Shown in pieces: positions 27,325 through 34,620 of a stretch of 54,017 bases of DNA. How positions within the stretch are numbered: the stretch's first letter is position 1; the number at the start of each line of letters is the position of its first letter. The position numbers and the translations under genes were made by a program. Source of the stretch: an uncultured Alphaproteobacteria bacterium (GTDB taxonomy: Bacteria > Pseudomonadota > Alphaproteobacteria > RF32 > CAG-239); contig CANPYS010000009.1 of assembly GCA_947588655.1 (NCBI GenBank), positions 1 through 54,017 of the forward strand. Reading direction: 5' to 3'. A model generated the notes under the pieces. It was given only the letters and a program-made list of their open reading frames with translations, was not told where the DNA came from and searched no databases.

Positions 27325-28956
27325 ATGGAAGAAATCAAGTGTGCGGTTTATACCAGAAAATCAACGGACGAAGGCTTGGAAAAAGAGTTTAATACCCTAG
27401 AAGCCCAGCGCGAGGCCGGCGAAAACTATGTTAAAAGCCAAAAGCATCAAGGCTGGGTGCTGATTAAAGAGCATTATGATGATGGCGGTTTTTCCGGTGG
27501 TAACATGAACCGGCCGTCACTTAAACGGCTGTTGCAAGATGTTGAAGCCGGCAAAGTGAATATGATTGTGGTTTATAAAATTGATCGTCTCACACGTTCC
27601 TTAACCGATTTTGCCAAGATGGTTGACATTTTTGATAAATATAAATGCTCGTTTGTATCGGTTACGCAAAATTTTAATACTGCGGACAGTATGGGGCGCC
27701 TGACCTTAAATATGCTGTTATCCTTTGCTCAGTTCGAGCGTGAAATCAGCGGAGAACGTATCCGCGATAAAGTTGCCGCTTCCAAGAAGAAAGGAATTTG
27801 GATGGGCGGTTGCGTGCCGTACGGTTATGAGCCGATTAAACGCAAGCTGGTTATAAAGCCTGATGAAGCCAAAGCGATTAAGTTTATGTTTGAAAAATAT
27901 CTGGAGTATAAATCGCCGCTTGCCGTATCCAAGCTGATGGAAGAAGCCGGCATGAAAACCTTTGCCAGAGCATCGATTGACCGCATGCTTAAAAACCCGA
28001 TTTATATGGGCAAGATTAAACATCAAGGTGTGCTTTATGACGGACAACACGAAGCCATTGTCAGCGAGGAGATTTTTAAGGCGGCGCAAAATGTTGTAGC
28101 TGAAAAGCCGAAGAAACAACGCACTTGTATGTATGATAAAAATGAAGTCGGAATTATGCGTGGCCTCTTAACTTGCGGGTGCTGTCATTCTTTGATGACA
28201 CCGACTTCCAGCCAGGCGCATGGAATGAAGCGTTATTATTACACCTCAACGGTGGCAAAAATGTACGGACATCACAAATGCACCAACGGATCTGTGCCGG
28301 TGGTTACGATGGACGAATGTATGATAAAGATTGTATCACAACTGTTTTTGGACCCGAAAGTTTTTCAAGGTCTGCTTGAGAAAGTCGCGCCGAATAAATC
28401 AATGGAGTTATTAAGGGTTTTGCGCTCGCCGGAGCGGGTATTTAATAAGCTTTCGGAAAGGCATCAATTGCTTTTAATGCGCCTGATGATAACCGGTGTG
28501 ACGGTTAATGAGGAAACCATGGAGATAAACTGGACGGACTTAGGTTTGAGCTTGCTTCCGGATCATCTGTTGCAAAAAACAACCGGACATCAGACAATTT
28601 TGCCGATGCCGTTTGTAAAACATAAAGGTCGGACGGAAATTCACTTGCCGGAAAATATAGAGGTTGAACCGCATTTTGATAATGAGCTGATTAAGGGAAT
28701 TTGTCTCGGGTTTAAGTATCAAAAAATGATGGATCAGAAGAAAATGAGTATCGCCGATTTGGCTATCACAGAAAATACCGATGCTTCTCATATCGGTCGG
28801 CTGTTGCGCTTGACTTCACTCTCGCCGGTAATTATCCGTACGATTTTGAAAGGCCATCAACCGCCGAAATTATACCTGCGCAACTTATTGCGTAAAACTA
28901 TCCCGCCGATTTGGGAGGATCAGGTTAAACAGTTCGGCTTCACGATTTTAGACTAG
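27325..28956 (+). CDS. Large serine recombinase (site-specific integrase)
   Basis: The 543-aa product has the resolvase catalytic domain at residues 1-150 (CAVYTRKSTDEG with the nucleophile Ser, VVYKIDRLTRSLTDFAKM, FEREISGERIRDKVAASK), the recombinase domain (PYGYEPIKRKLVIKPDEAKA), a zinc-ribbon-like stretch (LLTCGCCHSLM ... HHKCTNG), and a C-terminal helix-rich part. It would integrate and excise the element by serine chemistry. Coupled to DUF2924. Confidence 0.92.
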   Translation: MEEIKCAVYTRKSTDEGLEKEFNTLEAQREAGENYVKSQKHQGWVLIKEHYDDGGFSGGNMNRPSLKRLLQDVEAGKVNMIVVYKIDRLTRSLTDFAKMVDIFDKYKCSFVSVTQNFNTADSMGRLTLNMLLSFAQFEREISGERIRDKVAASKKKGIWMGGCVPYGYEPIKRKLVIKPDEAKAIKFMFEKYLEYKSPLAVSKLMEEAGMKTFARASIDRMLKNPIYMGKIKHQGVLYDGQHEAIVSEEIFKAAQNVVAEKPKKQRTCMYDKNEVGIMRGLLTCGCCHSLMTPTSSQAHGMKRYYYTSTVAKMYGHHKCTNGSVPVVTMDECMIKIVSQLFLDPKVFQGLLEKVAPNKSMELLRVLRSPERVFNKLSERHQLLLMRLMITGVTVNEETMEINWTDLGLSLLPDHLLQKTTGHQTILPMPFVKHKGRTEIHLPENIEVEPHFDNELIKGICLGFKYQKMMDQKKMSIADLAITENTDASHIGRLLRLTSLSPVIIRTILKGHQPPKLYLRNLLRKTIPPIWEDQVKQFGFTILD

Positions 28957-29015
28957 GAAAATCAATCATTTACCGCCTCGAAATATATCCGGGGCAATTT
29001 TTTTATATTTTTTTT

Positions 29016-29053
29016 AAATTTTGCCGAACGACTTTCCGATTTTGCGGAGTGTT
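29016..29053 (+). promoter_or_regulatory. Duplicated 38-bp upstream element, copy 2
   Basis: A near copy of 26630-26667 upstream of the replication-like gene group (starts at 29092). Confidence 0.55.
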
Positions 29054-29091
29054 CCTTAGTGAAACAAGAATTTTAGAAAAGGAGAAATAAC

Positions 29092-29301
29092 ATGTTTCAC
29101 AGAGACAAAAAACACTACGTTACTGCGGAAATCCGCAAAATTCCGGTTGCCTATCTGCTTAATCTTGAGATGACGGCTTTGGACGAACTTGAAAAGCGCA
29201 TTGAGGAAGAAGGTAAACGCTCCGAGCTTGCCCGCAAATGGGTGGCCGGCTTAAAGCGCATTAAGCAAACGCTTAAAAAAGGAGGCGGCGATGGAAAATA
29301 G
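29092..29301 (+). CDS. Small protein of unknown function (69 aa)
   Basis: Begins MFHRDKKHYVTAEIRKIPVA; it is charged, helical and Lys-rich at the end (KRIKQTLKKGGGDGK). AAAGGAG lies before the ATG. It overlaps the next gene by 11 nt. Position suggests an early phage-type regulator or replication accessory, but no family is recognised. Confidence 0.6.
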   Translation: MFHRDKKHYVTAEIRKIPVAYLLNLEMTALDELEKRIEEEGKRSELARKWVAGLKRIKQTLKKGGGDGK

Positions 29302-29953
29302 AAAAACCTCAATTATCATCTATCCGGCAGACTTCCTTGCTTCTGTGCATAACTTTAAGAAAAGCGAGATTGCAAATTTAATTGTCGCGATATGTGAATT
29401 TAATTTATTCGGTGCCACGTCAGTAAAATTATCGGAGCTGAATAAAAAAAGATTTGATGCGATTCAACAAGTGATTGCAAATCATAATGAGAAATGGCGT
29501 CAAACCTGCGAAATTAACGCACAAAATGCCAAACGCGCGGTCAGCCGTCGCAAAGCGAACGCTAAACGAACGGTCAGCGAAGTTATTGAGTTTCCGTCAA
29601 CCGCTCGCCAACAGGAGAAGGAGAATGAGAAGGAATCTGATAAGGATAATGATAAGGATTGTAGAGAAAGAGAGACGGCTTTTGTGGATAACTTGAGCTA
29701 CATCGGAGCTCCGACAGCTGAAGATGTGTCCGGTTATTGTAATGAAATTGGAATTACGATCAACATACCGGCTTTCATCAGTTGGCACAATGAGCGTGGC
29801 TGGAAGCATGGCAAGAAGTGTATTGCGCGTGACTGGCAGAAGGCTATTCGGCAATGGTATTGCAAAGATAACGAGCTTTCCTTGCATGAATTTGAAGTTG
29901 CGGTCTTGAAGCGAGAATACGCAAAAGAGCTCAGCAAAGGCGGTGCGTTATGA
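29291..29953 (+). CDS. Replisome-organizer-like protein (DUF6291-type)
   Basis: The 220-aa product begins MENRKTSIIIYPADFLASVH, has a basic linker, and ends with the segment AEDVSGYCNEIGITINIPAF then SWHNERGWKHGKKCIARDWQ and KAIRQWYC. That C-terminal pattern is typical of phage and plasmid replisome organizers that recruit the host helicase. The middle (KENEKESDKDNDKDCRERE) is highly charged. It probably starts replication of the element. Confidence 0.65.
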   Translation: MENRKTSIIIYPADFLASVHNFKKSEIANLIVAICEFNLFGATSVKLSELNKKRFDAIQQVIANHNEKWRQTCEINAQNAKRAVSRRKANAKRTVSEVIEFPSTARQQEKENEKESDKDNDKDCRERETAFVDNLSYIGAPTAEDVSGYCNEIGITINIPAFISWHNERGWKHGKKCIARDWQKAIRQWYCKDNELSLHEFEVAVLKREYAKELSKGGAL

Positions 29954-30342
29954 TAACCGTTGAGCAAATCAAACAAGACCTGCAGACTGCGGCATTTGTT
30001 GATCGTATGATGCCAAAGATCAGACCACCGAAAGCCTCAGGCTGGCAATTTGAGATTATCTATTCTCAGCAAGAAATGGAGTTGATGGAACGTAAACCGC
30101 CTAAACTCCAACCAACCCTGGAACAAATTGATACATGGGAACGCGTGGTTTTAGATTGGTTTATGATTTTAGAACCGGAGGAAAGGCGTTTAGCATGGAA
30201 GCGAGCCAACCATATTCCTTGGAAATTTCTGTGTCGGGAATTCGGTTACGGACGAGCCGAAATGTGGCGACGGTTTCATCGGGTGTTAATAAAAATTTCC
30301 TTTTATCTCAAAGGGAAAAATGTTGGAGACAAAAAAGTATGA
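29950..30342 (+). CDS. DUF6362-like protein
   Basis: The 130-aa product has LEQIDTWERVVLDWFMILEP, RLAWKRANHIPWKFLCREFG and YGRAEMWRRFHRVL, a helix-turn-helix-like pattern seen in small genes of alphaproteobacterial prophages. It overlaps the previous gene by 4 nt. Its last codons are already part of the repeat array, so the array begins inside the gene. Confidence 0.6.
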   Translation: MITVEQIKQDLQTAAFVDRMMPKIRPPKASGWQFEIIYSQQEMELMERKPPKLQPTLEQIDTWERVVLDWFMILEPEERRLAWKRANHIPWKFLCREFGYGRAEMWRRFHRVLIKISFYLKGKNVGDKKV

Positions 30343-30380
30343 GACATTTTTGAATTTTTAGGTTATAAAACCGGATATAA

Positions 30381-30416
30381 TCGGGGGCGATGAATAAATT
30401 GCTCCCGATTTGTCAT
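30381..30416 (+). terminator. Hairpin in the first array unit
   Basis: ATCGGGGGC/GCTCCCGAT stem with a 12-nt loop directly after the first TATAAT, followed by TTTGTCATTTT. Only the first and last units have such a GC-rich hairpin. Confidence 0.55.
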
Positions 30417-31495
30417 TTTAAAGAGCTGTTTAAGGCTGATTTGTCGGGCTTTTAACAACTATTTTGTCGCGACAATTTTTAGCGCGACAAATTCCCAAAA
30501 AATTATTATAAAAAAGGTTATAATGCGGTAGGCTTTGTAACCTTGGTATTATTATCTATTCATGATTAATCCTAATCGTTTGAAATTACTGTGTTCGTAA
30601 TGCAACAAATCAAGCAAAAATGTTGCAACAAAAAAACATGCAACATTTTCAGCAAAATGGTTTATAAATACCAGTATGATTGAGGAAAAATGTTCTGAAC
30701 AAAAAAGTACTTAACATTTTTACCGAATTTGACTAGAATTTAATGTATAATCGGGAGAAAGTTGTAATGACATCTTTGATGTTTACATTTTTCCCAAAAG
30801 TGTGCAATATTTCAAATATAATCGGAAGAAATTGTGTACACAAAAAAGTCGTGGACATTTTTGCATAAAATGAGGTAATTTACTGGTATAATCTGCAAAA
30901 GATGTTGCGAACAAAAAACTCGTGGACATTTTCCCAAAAATCGATGTAATGCTGTGATATAATCGGGAAGTTGTTCCGAACATCTTAGCACTAGACATTT
31001 TACCTTAAATTGAAGTATTTTTGTTGTATCATCGGGAGGAAAAATGTGGTGCACATTTTTGTAGTGGACATTTTCACCGAAAAAGTGCTATTTTTTCGAT
31101 ATACTGGGAAGTAATATGTCCAGACATAAAATAACTGGACATTTTATCGGAAAATGAGATACTTTTGAGTTACAATGTGCGAAAAAAGTGCACGCGAAAT
31201 TTTTAACTCTGAAACAACAAAATTGTCTAGACAATTTTTCACAAGACATTTTGAGCAAAAATGCATACAATTTCCTGTATAATCGCGAAGTAATGTGTCC
31301 TAGACACTTTTCTTCTGGACACTTTTATGCTTTTTCGGTTATTTGTTATTTATGCTTGGAAAATTGAATGCATTAAAAATACATTGGAATTTTTGATGTA
31401 TTTTCAATGTGATAACACTCAAAAACAAGAAAAATGTACTGTACAAATTAGTGGGTTACATTTTCGCCTAAAATGTGGTAATTTCTTGGTATGAT

Positions 31496-31523
31496 CGGGA
31501 GGTTCGAGTAACCTCCCGTTTTT
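31496..31523 (+). terminator. Strong terminator at the end of the array
   Basis: CGGGAGGTT pairs perfectly with AACCTCCCG over a 5-nt loop and is followed by TTTTT. It begins immediately after the last -10-like hexamer, so any RNA started there would end after about 25 nt. Confidence 0.85.
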
Positions 31524-31564
31524 CGTGACTATTTGAACTATCTGAACTCTTAATTCGGACTACC

Positions 31565-31597
31565 GGGGACGGCCTTAAAAAGCCGCCCCCGTTTTTT
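31565..31597 (+). terminator. Second terminator before the sigma-like gene
   Basis: GGGGACGGC/GCCGCCCCC with an 8-nt loop and six T. With the previous terminator it insulates the next gene from the array. Confidence 0.8.
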
Positions 31598-31627
31598 GTT
31601 TTAAATTTCAAACATCAGGGATTAATC

Positions 31628-32116
31628 ATGAATAAAGAGATTTTCAACGGATTTCCGCAGTATATCCGTATCACAATCTGTGCTCAAATCAAAAAATTGT
31701 TGTCGACGCCGTACTTTGGCTATGACGACCGGGAAGATATTGCGCAGGACATGCTATGCCACTATTTGTATAAGTTTTACGAAATCCCTGATGTTGACGA
31801 AGCATTAGTGGTGCATGACCTGCGTCAATATGCCTTGCACTTGCTGGACAAACGAAAGCGAACCCGCGTACATTTAACATCCTCATTAGATTCTGATCAA
31901 TCTGATGGGGATTTTTTTTGCGCCAATTTAAGCACATCTACTGACAATGTTCGGATGTTGATGGCTTATGAGTTTCTTGAAAGAGCCGATACACCGAAAC
32001 TTAAAAAGGCCATGCGACTTATTATGGAAGGCGAAAGCATTGACTGTGTGTCGCGCACGCTACATATCAGCAAAGAGACGATTTATAAGTTCTTCAAGAG
32101 AATGCGAGAACTGTAA
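31628..32116 (+). CDS. Sigma-70-like regulator, small phage type
   Basis: The 162-aa product resembles a small sigma factor: a region-2-like part (YDDREDIAQDMLCHYLYKFY) and a C-terminal region-4-like helix-turn-helix (CVSRTLHISKETIYKFFKRM). Similar genes sit near late-gene or packaging genes of prophages. It lies between the array and the terminase gene, so it could control either. Weak ribosome site CAGGGAT. It may instead be a non-sigma HTH protein. Confidence 0.55.
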   Translation: MNKEIFNGFPQYIRITICAQIKKLLSTPYFGYDDREDIAQDMLCHYLYKFYEIPDVDEALVVHDLRQYALHLLDKRKRTRVHLTSSLDSDQSDGDFFCANLSTSTDNVRMLMAYEFLERADTPKLKKAMRLIMEGESIDCVSRTLHISKETIYKFFKRMREL

Positions 32117-32338
32117 ATTTGCAATGCCGGCGCGGTGGTAACCAATGGGTCCTTCCTGACGATTTTTCGTATGGGGGGCCGCAAGCCGCGCCGTTTCGCT
32201 AGCTGAACAGAAAAATTCCGGCTGGTCGGGTGCTTTGAAAAACAATGCAATATCAAATAGTTATAACAACCTCTTAAAATGTGGGCTGGTCATTTTATAA
32301 ATCCGGCTGGTCACTTGGTGTTTTGAAAGGAAAATCTA
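32117..32338 (+). other. Possible cos/packaging segment
   Basis: Upstream of the small terminase gene are GGTCCTTCCT (32148), the GC-rich dyad GGGGGGCCGCAAGCCGCGCC (32173-32192), TTTCGCTAG, and three GGCTGGTC repeats at 32220, 32284 and 32305, the last two 21 bp apart. This layout (nick region followed by repeated terminase-binding sites) is what cos regions next to Nu1-like genes look like. Assignment is by position and pattern only. Confidence 0.45.
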
Positions 32339-32848
32339 ATGGGAAAATTAGTATCAATGCGAGAATATGCGCGTATTCGCGGAGTGAACCTGAATGCGGT
32401 GCAGACGGCGATAAAGTCCGGGCGTATTCATAAGACGAGAGATGATAAAATTGATGTCGACGAGGCAAACCGGGAGTGGTTTATGAATACCGATCCGGCA
32501 CAACAACGCAAACCGGACCCGCTGTTTGAGGGGCAAGGCGGCGTTCGAATGAGCAATATGGGCACGTTTCAGCAGGCAAAGACTGCAGATATTTATTATC
32601 GGGCGATGTTGGCTAAGGCTAAACTCAAGATGCTGACCGGCGAGATGGTTGACCGCAAACGTGCAGGCAGTTATGCCTTTAACCTCGGTCGGGCTTTGAG
32701 AGATTTGTTTATGAGCTTCCCTGTACACTACGGTGCCTTAATCGCCGCAGAACTCGGAACCGACGAACACCAAACCTCTGCAATCTTGGACGAGTATATC
32801 CGCAAAATGCTCACCGAAAGCCAGGATATCTTGAGCAAAGAGCTGTGA
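32339..32848 (+). CDS. Phage small terminase subunit-like (Nu1/TerS type)
   Basis: The 169-aa product has an N-terminal winged helix (MGKLVSMREYARIRGVNLNA, VQTAIKSGRIHKT) and the helical part typical of Nu1-like TerS (AKAKLKMLTGEMVDRKRAGS, LRDLFMSFPVHYGALIAAEL). TerS proteins bind cos or pac DNA and direct the large terminase. There is no large terminase here; phage satellites often carry only TerS, to redirect packaging by a helper phage. AAAGGA precedes the ATG. Confidence 0.7.
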   Translation: MGKLVSMREYARIRGVNLNAVQTAIKSGRIHKTRDDKIDVDEANREWFMNTDPAQQRKPDPLFEGQGGVRMSNMGTFQQAKTADIYYRAMLAKAKLKMLTGEMVDRKRAGSYAFNLGRALRDLFMSFPVHYGALIAAELGTDEHQTSAILDEYIRKMLTESQDILSKEL

Positions 32849-32913
32849 GATAAATTTCCACAAATTGCCGAATTTGAAATAAATAATGCGGACCTCATAA
32901 AAGTATTCAGTTG

Positions 32914-32989
32914 TTGCAAAATTTGCAATAACTTGTGCAAAAAATGCACGAGTTTAGTTTTTATAGAAAGCAACGTGCAAAATTTGCAC
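32914..32989. promoter_or_regulatory. Three related dyads upstream of the defence operon
   Basis: TTGCAAAATTTGCAA (32914-32928), GTGCAAAAAATGCAC (32935-32949) and GTGCAAAATTTGCAC (32975-32989). Their centres are 21 and 40 bp apart, close to whole numbers of helical turns, as expected for cooperative operators. They lie about 100-170 bp upstream of the promoter at 33088. Confidence 0.6.
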
Positions 32990-33087
32990 ATTTGAAATAT
33001 ATTTATGCATGCTCATTGAACTGTCCGGTATTTCCGGATATTTTAATAAGATTTTCCTCCGACTCATTGAAAAATCCTAATTATTTC

Positions 33088-33116
33088 TTGCAATTTCGAT
33101 ACGGCTTGAATAATAT
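33088..33116 (+). promoter_or_regulatory. Promoter of the defence operon
   Basis: TTGCAA and TAATAT are exactly 17 bp apart, 35 nt before the first ATG. It is the only good promoter seen before the eight-gene cluster. Confidence 0.65.
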
Positions 33117-33150
33117 TACAATTGCTATTGTAGAATAATTAAGGACTAAC

Positions 33151-34620
33151 ATGACTACGGAGACCAGTGTTACTGTCAGACCGATACTTTCGGTATTTCT
33201 TTCTTCATTAAGGGATATAGGCTATTCCTTTGAAACGGCTTTGGCTGATTTGGTTGATAACAGTATTTCCGCCAATGCTGAAAACATTAAAATATATGCA
33301 TTACCATCCACCGATAAACTTGTCATTGTTGATGACGGAAACGGCATGTCGGATGATATGCTTAAGGAAGCCATGCGTTTAGGAACACAAAAGGAAACCA
33401 GAGCTAAAAATGATTTGGGGCGTTTCGGTTTAGGATTGAAAACAGCTTCTTTCTCGCAATGCAAACGATTAACGGTATTTTCGAAATGCGATCAAACCAT
33501 TTCGGGATATACATGGGACCTGGATTTTCTTTCACAAAAAGATGATTGGTTGTTACAGAAAGCATCTCTTGATGATTTAAAATCAAAACTGAATGAGATG
33601 AGCCCGCAAATATATGGTGAATTTTCTTCCGCAAAGCATGCTTCACTGATTTTATGGGAAAAAATAGACAGGTATTCTGAAGAAGAGTTTGATGAAGAAC
33701 TGAAAAATGCCAGGAAGCATTTGGCTTTGACTTTTCACAGATATTTAGGTTTTCCGGGATTTAACGGTCAAATGGTTAAATTGTATTTTAATAATACAAG
33801 AATTGACCCGTTTGATCCTTTTACATCCAAAGATAAAAATACGGCCCGATCCGGAATGCAGGCTCAAACCGATGAATACACATTGTCTAACGGTACAAGC
33901 CTCTCTGTTACTCCTTACATCCTCCCGCCTCTGAATAAACTCTCCCAAAGTGAATATAAAGAATTGGCTACTACTGAAGGTTTTACCAGATCACAAGGGT
34001 TTTATTTATACAGACAAGGCCGCTTACTGATTTACGGTACATGGTTCGGTTTATCTTGCATTAAGGATGCATCCAATCTTGTTCGAATAAGAATAGATGT
34101 TGATGTTTATCAGGATCAGGAATGGAAAATAGATGTTAAAAAATCTACGGCTTTTCCGAATTTGGAAATCCGAAAAATTTTATCCCATTACGTAAACGTC
34201 CCGATTGATAAATCAAAAAAGGTACATAAAGCTTCCGGTATAGTTTCCAAGAAAACAAAAGAATGCTACTGGAAGGAAGTTATATTTAATGATACTTCCG
34301 AATTCAGAATTAATGAAGAGCATCCGCGGTATAAAGCATTAATCGAAAATATGACTACTGAACAAAAACAGCGTCTGAAAGGATATCTGGCTTGTCTCGA
34401 GGAATGCTATCCGAAGGAACAATTACACTCCCTGATGACGACAGATCCGTATTCGGTCAAAGAAAGAACCGTAGATGAAAATATTTTGGTGGAAGAAATT
34501 ACTGAATACAAAAACATGGGAAAAGATAAAGAAACAGTCAGAAAAATACTTTTGGCAGATGAATACTATGTTAATGCCGAAAATTTAATTGATAAAAAGC
34601 TTGGAGAAATATATGACTAG
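33151..34620 (+). CDS. GHKL ATPase of MutL/MORC type (defence)
   Basis: The 489-aa product has the N-box ALADLVDNSISANAENI (about residue 30), G1 DDGNGM (about 60) and G2 LGRFGLGLKTAS (about 88-99) of Hsp90/MutL/histidine-kinase ATPases. Linked to Z1, Vsr and a cytosine methylase, it fits the predicted restriction-like systems in which MORC-related ATPases were recognised by comparative genomics. It may sense or remodel invading DNA upon ATP binding. It overlaps the Z1 gene by 8 nt. Confidence 0.85.
   Translation: MTTETSVTVRPILSVFLSSLRDIGYSFETALADLVDNSISANAENIKIYALPSTDKLVIVDDGNGMSDDMLKEAMRLGTQKETRAKNDLGRFGLGLKTASFSQCKRLTVFSKCDQTISGYTWDLDFLSQKDDWLLQKASLDDLKSKLNEMSPQIYGEFSSAKHASLILWEKIDRYSEEEFDEELKNARKHLALTFHRYLGFPGFNGQMVKLYFNNTRIDPFDPFTSKDKNTARSGMQAQTDEYTLSNGTSLSVTPYILPPLNKLSQSEYKELATTEGFTRSQGFYLYRQGRLLIYGTWFGLSCIKDASNLVRIRIDVDVYQDQEWKIDVKKSTAFPNLEIRKILSHYVNVPIDKSKKVHKASGIVSKKTKECYWKEVIFNDTSEFRINEEHPRYKALIENMTTEQKQRLKGYLACLEECYPKEQLHSLMTTDPYSVKERTVDENILVEEITEYKNMGKDKETVRKILLADEYYVNAENLIDKKLGEIYD

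Larger units (their letters stand above)
30320..31523 (+). repeat. Array of about 14 promoter-plus-dyad units
   Basis: A -10-like hexamer recurs at 30376, 30519, 30675, 30746, 30817, 30887, 30958, 31027, 31100, 31171, 31278, 31351, 31413 and 31490. Seven are TATAAT and the others differ by one to three bases. In 11 of 14 an exact ACATTTT starts 32 nt before the hexamer; AAAAT sits at a fixed place between in most. After the hexamer comes CGGGAAG-like DNA, then a unit-specific palindrome (TGTTCTGAACA, TGTGTACACA, TGTCCAGACA, TGTTGCAACA, TGTTCCGAACA, TTGTCTAGACAA), an A-rich spacer, and the next ACATTTT. Most unit spacings are 69-73 bp. It has no coding function that I can see. Confidence 0.85.

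Noticed and set aside
30783-31270. Three minus-strand frames of 60-80 aa with similar peptides inside the array
   Set aside because: Their similarity comes from the DNA repeats; frames are not kept between units and ribosome sites are absent.
30320-31523. CRISPR array
   Set aside because: Repeats are degenerate, the conserved parts are split, there are no unique spacers of constant size and no cas genes.
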